A stretch of DNA of 64,000 bases from a bacterium (GTDB lineage: Bacteria > Cyanobacteriota > Vampirovibrionia > Gastranaerophilales > UBA9971). The translations under genes were made by a program, and so were the position numbers. The stretch is from positions 12,355-76,354 of the forward strand of contig JBAWVS010000006.1 of the NCBI GenBank assembly GCA_037147175.1. The letters are read 5' to 3'. Below are positions 55,155 to 63,300 of this stretch, piece after piece. How positions within the stretch are numbered: position 1 is the stretch's first letter; each line of letters starts with the position of its first letter. The notes beneath the pieces are model-generated. The model was not told where the DNA came from. It saw only the letters and a list, made by a program, of their open reading frames with translations, and ran no database searches.

Positions 55155-55156
55155 AG

Positions 55157-55936
55157 TTGCAAAAGCTAACCAAAGAATATCTGGATGAACTCGTAAAAAC
55201 ATACGAAATTCCTGATTTCATAAAAGATGACCCCCTACAGTTTCCCCATAAATTCAAAAGCCAGTCCGATATAGAAGTTTCGGGATTAATATCTTCTTGT
55301 CTTGCTTACGGAAATCGAAAAAAAATCGTAGAAACTTTGATGAAAGTCCATGAAATTTTTAATGACAGCCCTGCCGAATTTGTCATTAATTTTGATATAG
55401 ACAGGGATGCTGAACTTTTTAAAGGTTTTGTTTACAGATATACTCAGGAAAGAGATTTAATTCTCTTAATTTATGTTATTGGACAAGCTTTAAAAGAATA
55501 CGGCACTTTAGAAAAGGCTTTTATGAAAGGATTTGTTCCTGATGAAGAAAACATTAAAGCCAGCCTGACAAATTTTGTGCAGTTACTGAGAAGCTATATC
55601 CCTTGTGATGAAACAACATGCAGGGGTTTATTTCATCTTATCCCCAGTCCTGAGTTGGGTAGTGCCTGTAAAAGATTGAACCTTTTTCTTAAATGGATGA
55701 TAAGAAAAAGCTCTGTTGACTTGAATATCTGGAAAAACATTCCTGCAAACAAACTTATAATACCGCTTGATACTCATGTAGCAAGGATTTCCAGAAAATG
55801 GAAATTGACCGAAAGAAAAAGCAATGACTGGAAAACCGCGGAAGAAATAACAGAAAAACTCAAAGAATTTGATGCTATTGACCCTGTAAAATATGATTTT
55901 GCCATATTTGGTCTTGGAATTGGCGGATTAGCTTAA
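55157..55936 (+). CDS. TIGR02757 (DUF2400) family protein
   Basis: A 259-residue cytosolic protein with the family landmarks DPLQFPHKF near 25-33, SGLISSCLAYGNRKKI, and RLNLFLKWMIRK with PLDTHVARISR downstream; it ends with YDFAIFGLGIGG. The helix-hairpin-like end hints at the HhH-GPD DNA glycosylase superfamily, but the catalytic activity of the family is not known. The start is TTG. It ends the trmD-uppP unit and abuts the convergent pilin operon. Confidence 0.88.
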   Translation: MQKLTKEYLDELVKTYEIPDFIKDDPLQFPHKFKSQSDIEVSGLISSCLAYGNRKKIVETLMKVHEIFNDSPAEFVINFDIDRDAELFKGFVYRYTQERDLILLIYVIGQALKEYGTLEKAFMKGFVPDEENIKASLTNFVQLLRSYIPCDETTCRGLFHLIPSPELGSACKRLNLFLKWMIRKSSVDLNIWKNIPANKLIIPLDTHVARISRKWKLTERKSNDWKTAEEITEKLKEFDAIDPVKYDFAIFGLGIGGLA

Positions 55937-55938
55937 TT

Positions 55939-56376
55939 TTATACATTACCCGGGCGGTCATAATCATAGTAAATATCCGTTAAAAGCTTGCCTTTGGTGT
56001 TTTTATATTTTATGTTTATCCTCCTGACGATTACTACACCATTATTATCAGTAGAAATATTTTCAGAAGTTACAGTGACATTATATTTTTTGTTGTTAGT
56101 ATAAACATCTGTTACGGCAATAAGTGTCCCTGCATCAAAATTACTTTGTATCGTCCATTTTGCTTCGACATCCTCTAAATAGCTTCTCGCCAGATTATTT
56201 GCGGCATTGATATTCTTATTATCAACAGTTAAAGAAATGGAACTGCTTATAGGAAGACTTAATCCGACGGTAATAATAGCGAAAAATACAATGGATATAA
56301 GCACTTCAAGCAGTGTATATCCTTTTGAGACAGAATAATTAAAATTATTTTTTTTATTCAAAAAACCTTGGCACAT
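55939..56376 (-). CDS. Type IV pseudopilin, PilV/PulI-like
   Basis: A 145-residue minor pilin. Prepilin cleavage site SKG|YTLLEVLIS with Glu at +5, hydrophobic N-terminal helix, and a short beta domain. It is the last of four genes overlapping in tandem (23 bp with the one before). Ribosome site AAAGGAA. It should act at the tip of a type IV pilus or secretion pseudopilus; no assembly ATPase or peptidase gene is in the window. Confidence 0.87.
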   Translation of the reverse strand: MCQGFLNKKNNFNYSVSKGYTLLEVLISIVFFAIITVGLSLPISSSISLTVDNKNINAANNLARSYLEDVEAKWTIQSNFDAGTLIAVTDVYTNNKKYNVTVTSENISTDNNGVVIVRRINIKYKNTKGKLLTDIYYDYDRPGNV

Positions 56377-57046
56377 TTCTTGAAATTCCTTTGAGTTGTA
56401 TTACCTGATCCTGAGTTGTTCCCTGAAAAATTTTCCAGTAAATACCTTTTATCAGAGCATATTTATTAGATGCAATAATGTTTGATACCTCTCCTTTGAG
56501 AACTTTGTCTGTAGGCGCATTTTGATAGTTAAGAATATACTCTAATGCAGTATTATTTTTATCTATATCATTTGCAATAACAGAAGAATCTCCGCTAAAA
56601 CTTAAAATATTATATGCAGGACAAGTATTTTCACTCCAAGCATAAGTTACGTTAGAAAAAAATTCGTATAAATCTGACAGACCTTTGGTGTTAGCTGTTA
56701 AATAGTATGCGACAAACCTGTATTTTCCATCGTCTTCGGGGATAAGCATTGCCACAGAATTCAAAGTATTTATGCTTTTACCTGATAACGAAAGACTGAC
56801 ATCGGAAGGATAAATGTAAGCAGACTTATTTATCTGTGTAATTATTCGCTCTGTTGAAAATCTTGCCTCATTTACGCTTTTAATTTGACCTGCATGACTG
56901 GCTGAAACATCGAAAACGCCGGAAGTAAATCCCGCAAAACCAAGCATAAGAATAGACAGCACAATTGTTGACACTAAAATTTCAATAAGACTAAAGCCTT
57001 TGTGTATCTGATTATAGTTTATTCTCTTTTTATTGGTAAAAAACAT
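56354..57046 (-). CDS. Type IV pseudopilin, PilW/PulJ-like
   Basis: A 230-residue minor pilin with cleavage site HKG|FSLIEILVS, a long N-terminal helix, and a globular domain with one central Cys-containing segment (NTCPAYNILSF). PilW-type proteins prime the pilus or pseudopilus tip. Overlaps both neighbours by 17-23 bp. Confidence 0.86.
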   Translation of the reverse strand: MFFTNKKRINYNQIHKGFSLIEILVSTIVLSILMLGFAGFTSGVFDVSASHAGQIKSVNEARFSTERIITQINKSAYIYPSDVSLSLSGKSINTLNSVAMLIPEDDGKYRFVAYYLTANTKGLSDLYEFFSNVTYAWSENTCPAYNILSFSGDSSVIANDIDKNNTALEYILNYQNAPTDKVLKGEVSNIIASNKYALIKGIYWKIFQGTTQDQVIQLKGISRNVPRFFE

Positions 57047-57539
57047 TTCCAGAATTACCTTTTATTGTAATAGTTTTTTGAGCACCGCCGGCATAACCGA
57101 CCTTAATAGAGCAGTCTGAAGCAATCGGATTGTTTGAAGAATCAACAGGCGAGCCGTCAACATAAAAATTCACTGTAGCGCAGTTATTTTGAATTATTTT
57201 TATATTTTTTGGCAATTTACCGGATGTAGCGTCAAAAAAATCACTATTGCTTATAGTTGTTCCATCTGCGCTTATAGAATAAGTATTACTTCCGACAGGA
57301 AAGCTTAATGAGGTAACGACTCCTTTTGAACGTGAATAATATTTGGATTTTTTAATGGCAGAAATGATTTGTTCTGTTGCACTTTGTGTGTTTTGGTCCT
57401 TGATTGAAGAGTCAAAAGCACTAAATCCCATTGTTAGAAGCACAGATAAAAGAACTATTGACAGCAATAATTCAAAAAGAGAAATTCCTCTTTTTTTATT
57501 ATTTATATTGTTAATCCGTTGCAACAAGATCTGCCTCAT
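57030..57539 (-). CDS. Type IV pseudopilin, GspH/FimT-like
   Basis: A 169-residue minor pilin with cleavage site KRG|ISLFELLLS (Glu at +5), a hydrophobic helix, and a beta-rich C-terminal domain with GspH/FimT-like spacing and two Cys (INNCATVNFY, SDCSIKVGY). The start is uncertain: an ATG at 57539, or TTG codons 12-15 bp further, which are better placed for GAGG. It overlaps the upstream PilX-like gene by 29 bp. Confidence 0.85.
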   Translation of the reverse strand: MRQILLQRINNINNKKRGISLFELLLSIVLLSVLLTMGFSAFDSSIKDQNTQSATEQIISAIKKSKYYSRSKGVVTSLSFPVGSNTYSISADGTTISNSDFFDATSGKLPKNIKIIQNNCATVNFYVDGSPVDSSNNPIASDCSIKVGYAGGAQKTITIKGNSGNVFYQ

Positions 57540-59343
57540 CCTTGCTAATCTGCCTCCAGTCAGAAAAAGTAATGCCTATTGCTGCACTTGGAAACATATC
57601 CGTAAACCCGGGAGGCAGATTATTCAGGTCAGAGAACCTGTCTTCAGATTTCCAGTCTCTTGTAGGCGCACTATAATAATCGCCACCCCATTTACCCGTA
57701 GCATATTTACTTCTAAACAATTGAATAAATCCGCCTGTTATATCAACTGTTTTTCCGCTCCAATTTTCAAGGAATCTGGGGAAATTTTCCAATCCGCCGC
57801 TGTACTGCCCAAATTTAGTAGGCACATTACCGGTTAAAAGAACCATATTGTATTGGGTATTTGAAGCTACAGGCAATGTTTTACTTGAATTGACAGTACT
57901 GTCTTTCCAGTTGCTTTTGGTATCGCTCCATGAATTTGAAAGAAGGCTTACCGCATCTGCAATAACAGCACAAGGCTTCCATGTGTCCTGACTTTGATTT
58001 GTTGATGTATGCTTATTAAAGTCACCCTGTAAATAAACAGGATCATTGCTTACTAAAGTCGTTGCTCCCGGCAATGTAGAACCGTTAATTATTTTGAAAC
58101 CGCTTACTACTCTGTTAGGATCAGGGTTATATTGGTTGCCGTCATTATCAGCAACAGCATCACTTCTTGTCATATATACAATACCGTTGTCAGGGTAGTA
58201 CCCTAGAGCAGTTTTCAGTTTATTAATATCGACGTTAGTAACTTTTACTGGTGTATTATTTTTAGGAACGCTCCCTGAAGGATATTCCCTGTAATCATAT
58301 ATTGTTTTTTCGGCCAGAGCGCCGTTAAGTTGTGCAGATGTGAATGTTTTTGCAGTTCCATTATATTTAATTTCGTAACTAACAATTCCTGATTCGTTTT
58401 TTACATTAATATTAATTCCTGCATTTTGACTGTAATAGCCGCCCGGTTCGAAAGATTTGAGTTTTGGGGCTTCAAGCCTTGTTGCTCCAAGCTTACTATC
58501 TTTTACAGTTCCCTTCCATCTTTCTTTTGCTAGAGATTCCCAGTTTGTATTATCAGAGTCCTCATTATTACTCATTGTTTCAAGAGTTCCATCCTGATCC
58601 GCAGATGTAATTTTAACTGTACCGTTAACGGCATTACTGTCGAGTCTTCCTCTGGTTATGCTGCCTGCGGCAGTAAGGCTGTCTGTAAGAATACTTAAAG
58701 TGGCTTCAGAATTTAAATACATATTTTCATTTGTATGAATAAGCCCTTTAAGGTTAAAGTTTGCCCCGGGCAGTATTTCGAGATCATTTTCAAAAAATAT
58801 TTGATACATAAACAAACTGGTTCTTTGTGCAAAGACATTTTCTGTCATTCCAACCCAACCATACCCGAGAGAGTAAGCAATAGATTCTACTTTTATTTTA
58901 TTTGTTGTGTGTTCGGCTGATTTTAACCATCCGTTATTTTCGTTAACATCTCTATCACTTGTGATAGCATATTTAACATATATTTTTTTACTTCCACCGT
59001 TTGAATTTAAGGTAAAAGAATAGTAATCAGGACCAAAAGAGCTGAATTGTTCGTCATTAAAAGCTTTTTCTTGCGGAACTAAACCTGTATCATCAGCTTC
59101 TGTTCCTTGAAAAGTAACAAACGGCTCTAATATATTAAGATTTTCATTATTAAAAGACTGTTCAATTTTTGTTTTTGCCCTATTAAGTCCTGATTCACAC
59201 GCAAAATCAAGATCAGTTCTGATTTTTTCTTCAGAAGTTATATTCATATCCGAAACCGCATTTACGCTTGCTGCTATCGCAACAAGCAAAAGAAGGCTTG
59301 ATAGTGTTGTTACAAGAATTAAAGCAGAACCGTTTTTTTTCAT
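57511..59343 (-). CDS. PilX-like large pseudopilin-associated protein
   Basis: A 610-residue protein that starts with a pilin-like leader KKNG followed by SALILVTTLSSLLLLVAIAAS, without Glu at +5, as in PilX/GspK-type proteins. The mature part is very long for a pilin, with a beta-rich middle that is Asn/Asp/Gly/Ser-rich, and it has one Cys near the N terminus and one far on. I start it at the ATG at 59343 after GTGAG; a GTG three codons earlier is possible. It leads the four-gene operon and may be the tip adhesin. Confidence 0.78.
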   Translation of the reverse strand: MKKNGSALILVTTLSSLLLLVAIAASVNAVSDMNITSEEKIRTDLDFACESGLNRAKTKIEQSFNNENLNILEPFVTFQGTEADDTGLVPQEKAFNDEQFSSFGPDYYSFTLNSNGGSKKIYVKYAITSDRDVNENNGWLKSAEHTTNKIKVESIAYSLGYGWVGMTENVFAQRTSLFMYQIFFENDLEILPGANFNLKGLIHTNENMYLNSEATLSILTDSLTAAGSITRGRLDSNAVNGTVKITSADQDGTLETMSNNEDSDNTNWESLAKERWKGTVKDSKLGATRLEAPKLKSFEPGGYYSQNAGININVKNESGIVSYEIKYNGTAKTFTSAQLNGALAEKTIYDYREYPSGSVPKNNTPVKVTNVDINKLKTALGYYPDNGIVYMTRSDAVADNDGNQYNPDPNRVVSGFKIINGSTLPGATTLVSNDPVYLQGDFNKHTSTNQSQDTWKPCAVIADAVSLLSNSWSDTKSNWKDSTVNSSKTLPVASNTQYNMVLLTGNVPTKFGQYSGGLENFPRFLENWSGKTVDITGGFIQLFRSKYATGKWGGDYYSAPTRDWKSEDRFSDLNNLPPGFTDMFPSAAIGITFSDWRQISKDEADLVATD

Positions 59344-59479
59344 AATTCTCACTGATTATATAATTCAACATGTTTATACTAACCCTCTATTTCTGATTTT
59401 TAAAGATGTATTTCTGATTTAACAAAAAATTATGTAAAAAGGTTTACAATATTTACATAAGTTAATAAAATTTAGTAAC

Positions 59480-59528
59480 TTGACAAAATAAAATCTAATT
59501 AGTATTATAGTACCAAGATACTAATTAG
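59480..59528 (+). promoter_or_regulatory. rrf2 promoter with overlapping palindromic operator
   Basis: TTGACA at 59480-59485, 17-bp spacer, TATTAT at 59503-59508: a near-consensus promoter. Perfect 11-bp inverted repeat arms at 59495-59505 and 59518-59528 with a 12-nt spacer cover the -10 and the likely transcription start. The layout suits repression by the Rrf2 protein itself. Confidence 0.8.
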
Positions 59529-59549
59529 GTAATTAAAGAAAAGTTAAAA

Positions 59550-59948
59550 ATGAGCAACATTTTAAAAATTTCAGAAGCGGCTTCTATAGCCTTGCATGCA
59601 ATGATTATTCTGGCTAAAAAACAGAATGAGCTTGTATCGGTAAAAGATATAGCAAATCAGCTTGATGTATCAGCAAATCACCTTTCTAAGGTTCTGCAAA
59701 GATTGGTAAAAGCTGAGCTTGTTGCTTCAATTAAAGGCAACAAAGGAGGCTTTAGGCTGGCTAAAAACCCTGAGGACGTTAATTTCCTTGAGGTTTACGA
59801 AGCAATTGACGGGAAATTTAAGCCTTCAACATGTCTTTTAAGCAAACCTTCATGCAACCAAACTTGCATAATGGGTGATTTAATGGGTTCTATCAATAAA
59901 CAGGTTGAAGACTTTTTTATTAATACAAAATTAACAGATTTTATGTAG
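59550..59948 (+). CDS. Rrf2-family iron-sulfur regulator
   Basis: A 132-residue winged-helix regulator. The helix-turn-helix is at about 30-55 (DIANQLDVSANHLSKVLQRL), followed by the wing GNKGGFRLAKNPEDV. Three cysteines (Cys95, Cys102, Cys106) form the cluster site with spacing close to that of IscR/NsrR, so it may sense iron-sulfur status, nitric oxide or redox. The gene has a palindromic operator over its own promoter and is followed by an iron-sulfur protein with a related site. Confidence 0.9.
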   Translation: MSNILKISEAASIALHAMIILAKKQNELVSVKDIANQLDVSANHLSKVLQRLVKAELVASIKGNKGGFRLAKNPEDVNFLEVYEAIDGKFKPSTCLLSKPSCNQTCIMGDLMGSINKQVEDFFINTKLTDFM

Positions 59949-59955
59949 TATTTTT

Positions 59956-59986
59956 TTGACAAAAATAAGTATTTCAGTACCAATAT
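59956..59986 (+). promoter_or_regulatory. Possible promoter and half-site before the ferredoxin-like gene
   Basis: TTGACA at 59956-59961 and, downstream, AAGTATTTCAGTACCAATAT, which matches the rrf2 operator region (TAGTATTATAGTACCAAGAT) at 16 of 20 positions. The -10 is weak (CAATAT). It suggests a second site for the same regulator. Confidence 0.55.
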
Positions 59987-60007
59987 GCCAATAGGAGCTA
60001 AAAACAA

Positions 60008-60832
60008 ATGAAAAGAAAAATTATTGAGATTGATGAATCAAAATGTACCGGTTGCGGTGTTTGTATTCCTGATTGCCCCGAAGGTGCGCTTCAGCTTATT
60101 GACGGAAAAGCAAGACTTGTAAGCGATTTGTTTTGTGATGGGCTTGGTGCCTGCATAAAAACATGTCCGACAGGCGCAATGACAACAAAAGAAAGAGAAG
60201 CCGAACCTTACAATGAGTACAAAGTTATGGAAAACGTTGTAAAAGGCGGGACAAACGTAATTAAAGCCCACCTCTTTCATCTTAAAGACCATGGGCAGGA
60301 TGAATTTTTTAATCAGGCTATAGATTATTTAAAGAAAAATGATTTCGAAGTTCCCGTGTTTGAAGTAAAACCCCTTGCCTGTGGCTGTCCGGGGACTTTG
60401 CAGAAAGATTTAAGCCTGATAAAAAAACAGCCTTCTTTGCAGCCGACGCAAGTTGTAAACTTGCAGTCAGAATTGAATAATTGGCCTATTCAGCTTAAAT
60501 TATTAAATCCTGATGCTCCTTATCTTAAAAATGCTGATTTGCTCATTGCAGCGGATTGTACAGCTTTTGCGTATCCGAATTTTCATCAAAAATTCTTAAA
60601 AAACAAAGTTCTTATAATGCTTTGTCCTAAATTGGACAGTGATTTAAATGTTTATGTAGAGAAACTTGCCCGTATTTTTGAAACACAGGAAATTAAATCC
60701 GTAACCATCGTGCATATGGAAGTTCCCTGCTGCGGTGGTGTTGAAATGATAATCAAAGAAGCACTTGAGCAATCAGGTAAAAATATCTTTTTGAAGGACT
60801 ATATGGTCTCTTTAACAGGAGAATTGATTTAG
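60008..60832 (+). CDS. Two-cluster ferredoxin fused to a conserved cysteine-bearing domain
   Basis: A 274-residue cytosolic protein. The first 60 residues form a 2[4Fe-4S]-type ferredoxin with Cys13, 16, 19, 23 and a variant second set Cys43, 49, 53 (CDGLGACIKTC). The remaining 210 residues hold scattered cysteines in ACGCPG (125/127), ADCTAF (184), CPK (206) and PCCGG (241/242). I know the arrangement as a conserved family of anaerobes often near Rrf2 regulators, without an assigned activity. An electron carrier or redox sensor, possibly in nitrosative-stress response, is inference. Ribosome site AGGAG. Confidence 0.82.
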   Translation: MKRKIIEIDESKCTGCGVCIPDCPEGALQLIDGKARLVSDLFCDGLGACIKTCPTGAMTTKEREAEPYNEYKVMENVVKGGTNVIKAHLFHLKDHGQDEFFNQAIDYLKKNDFEVPVFEVKPLACGCPGTLQKDLSLIKKQPSLQPTQVVNLQSELNNWPIQLKLLNPDAPYLKNADLLIAADCTAFAYPNFHQKFLKNKVLIMLCPKLDSDLNVYVEKLARIFETQEIKSVTIVHMEVPCCGGVEMIIKEALEQSGKNIFLKDYMVSLTGELI

Positions 60833-60860
60833 TTTTACAAAATTTTCAAAAAGGTATTAA

Positions 60861-63188
60861 CTAAAATATTTCAGTTATCGGATCGCGGTTAATGCAGTCA
60901 ATCGCCATGCCGGCACTTTTTGCAAGCTCTTCCGGCACTCCTTTTATATTCATAAGCTGCCTTAAAAGATCAATAGTTCTTTTGAAAACTCTCACGATGT
61001 CGCCTTCGCCTGTTTCAAGTCCGTCAAAAAGGGCTTCCCATTCTTCGCCGAGAACCCACTGTTCAATTAATGATGAATAATCAGCGTTCAGGAATATCGG
61101 AACATTTACATCATTTTCCTGCTGAATACGCAAAAGTGATCTTCTTAATTCATTGGATTCATGAAGAGTTTTCCTGATTTTTTTGCCCATTCTGTATTTT
61201 TGGTAAGTTTCTGTTCTGACATCTTCGGTTACGACCGCACAAAGAATCGCAGCGAGTTCTGAATGAGAAAGATCGTTTAAAAGTCCTTTTTCTATGAGTT
61301 CTATAAAGAAAATCTCGTTTTCTGTCCTTGCCGTAGCGGTCATTAAGCCTTTTGGCGTAGGATAATTTCTTTCGAGGTGTCCTGTGATTTCTGCAACTTT
61401 CATTAAATTCAAGAACTGACGCCAATAAATATCTTTTTCATATTCAATGGCTTCGCTTATTTTTCTGTATTTTTTTGTAAATCTCGGTAAAATTTCCAGA
61501 TCTTTTATATGTTTCTGGTATTTTCTGCAAATCTCACATTTTGATTGTGAAACTTTTTCGTGAAGCTCTCTTGTTTTATTTTCATACTCCAAAACTTCGG
61601 GGGCATTATGCATGCCGGCTTCCTGAGCCTGTCTTTTGAGAGTTTTTGTTATTTTTTTATGTTGAATATAGAGATTTTTATTCTTGTTATATTCCTCAAC
61701 ATCCTGATTAGTAAGTTTAAATGGACATTGGAAGTTTTCTATACTTTCAACAATCTTTTTAATTCTTTCCTGCTCTGTATAAAGAGGTTTTAATCTTTCT
61801 GTAGCGGTGTGATACCCGAAACTTTTAAGGATAAGTTCGCGGGAATCTTCTAGAGAAAATCTTTGAAGCAAATTAAGAACCATTGAATAACTCGGGGTAA
61901 ACCTGCTTTCCAAAGGATTTGCAGCAGCAGAGGCAAGTGCAGCAATTTCTTCCGGATGATGGAAAGAATCTCCAAGGGTTACAACGTAGCCGACTTCATC
62001 CATACCGCGTCTTCCTGCTCTTCCCGACATCTGGAGAAACTCACTCGGAGTTAAAATCCTGTGACCGTCATCTGAGCGTTTGCTTATAGAGCTTATTATT
62101 GTTGTTCTGGCGGGCATATTTATACCGGCAGCAAGTGTTTCTGTGGCAAACACTACTTTAATAAGTCCCTGTTTAAACAGTTTTTCTATTAAACCCTTCC
62201 AGCCCGGCAATAAACCGGCATGGTGCGAAGCAACTCCTGAATATAAAAACTCAAGCTGCTTGCTTTTAGCTAAATACGGATTATCAAGAACATATTCGTC
62301 TATAATTTGAGAGAGTCTTCTTTCTTCAAATTCGTTTAAAAGCTTTAATTTAGTGCAGTCTTCAAGGTATTTGTTGCATTTTTTCCTGCTGAATGCAAAA
62401 TAAATGGCAGGAAGCATGTCTTTATCATTCAGGATTTTAACGAGTTTAACATGGGTTTTTTCTTCTTCCCGACCCCTTTGCTGAAATCTTGGCTGTCTTT
62501 TTTCGGGTTTAATGGTGTTGTTAAGTCCTTTAGTTCCATTTCCGTTAAAAAGCGGGACAATTTTGGTATCCATTGATGGTGCGAAGTAAAAATGCCTTAA
62601 CGGTACAGGTCTAAAATCACTATTTACAAGTTCTGTCTGGCTATGAACATTGTTTATCCAATTAGTAAGCTCTTCAGCGTTTGCTATAGTTGCAGAAAGA
62701 GCAATTATCTGAATGTTATTAGGGCAGTAAATAATGCTTTCTTCCCATACAGTGCCTCTTTGCTCATCATTCATATAATGAACTTCGTCTAAAATTATAT
62801 ATTGAACATTTTTAAGGTTTTCCTCAACCTTTCCAAGGCTTGTTCCGTAAAGCATATTTCTGAAAACTTCCGTTGTCATTACAACAATCTGTGCATCTCT
62901 ATTTAAGGAAGTATCTCCTGTCAGCAATCCAACCTTGTCTTCACCGTATTTCGCGGAGAAATCATTGAGTTTCTGGTTGCTCAAAGCTTTTAAAGGTGTG
63001 GTATAAAAAACTCTTTTATTTTGTTCTATAGCACGAATTATTGCCTGTTCAGCGATTACGGTTTTTCCTGCGCCTGTAGGCGCACAGACCACAACGCTTT
63101 TGCCGTTATTTATATGTTCGGCTGCTTCTTTCTGGAAATCATCCAGTTCGAAATCAAACCCGTATTTTTTCTGTTCAATATCACTCAT
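60861..63188 (-). CDS. Ski2/Mtr4-like DEAD-box RNA helicase
   Basis: A 775-residue helicase. Walker A APTGAGKT at 36-43, motif II DEVH at 134-137, SAT motif at 164-166, and HAGLLPGWK plus QMSGRAGRRGMDEVG in the second RecA domain. A DSHCT-like C-terminal helical region with CEICRKYQKH (Cys pair) follows. In eukaryotes this family feeds the exosome; the bacterial role is unclear but RNA unwinding or processing is likely. Homologues are widespread in cyanobacteria. No good ribosome site at the ATG. Confidence 0.9.
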   Translation of the reverse strand: MSDIEQKKYGFDFELDDFQKEAAEHINNGKSVVVCAPTGAGKTVIAEQAIIRAIEQNKRVFYTTPLKALSNQKLNDFSAKYGEDKVGLLTGDTSLNRDAQIVVMTTEVFRNMLYGTSLGKVEENLKNVQYIILDEVHYMNDEQRGTVWEESIIYCPNNIQIIALSATIANAEELTNWINNVHSQTELVNSDFRPVPLRHFYFAPSMDTKIVPLFNGNGTKGLNNTIKPEKRQPRFQQRGREEEKTHVKLVKILNDKDMLPAIYFAFSRKKCNKYLEDCTKLKLLNEFEERRLSQIIDEYVLDNPYLAKSKQLEFLYSGVASHHAGLLPGWKGLIEKLFKQGLIKVVFATETLAAGINMPARTTIISSISKRSDDGHRILTPSEFLQMSGRAGRRGMDEVGYVVTLGDSFHHPEEIAALASAAANPLESRFTPSYSMVLNLLQRFSLEDSRELILKSFGYHTATERLKPLYTEQERIKKIVESIENFQCPFKLTNQDVEEYNKNKNLYIQHKKITKTLKRQAQEAGMHNAPEVLEYENKTRELHEKVSQSKCEICRKYQKHIKDLEILPRFTKKYRKISEAIEYEKDIYWRQFLNLMKVAEITGHLERNYPTPKGLMTATARTENEIFFIELIEKGLLNDLSHSELAAILCAVVTEDVRTETYQKYRMGKKIRKTLHESNELRRSLLRIQQENDVNVPIFLNADYSSLIEQWVLGEEWEALFDGLETGEGDIVRVFKRTIDLLRQLMNIKGVPEELAKSAGMAIDCINRDPITEIF

Positions 63189-63300
63189 TTTTTATCTTTA
63201 TCAATCATAAAAATTTTATAAACTCTCTATTTATAAGATAGCAGAATATTCAAGCAGATACCAGTTAAAAATTCTTTTATTATCTTTAGTCAAGTTTAAA

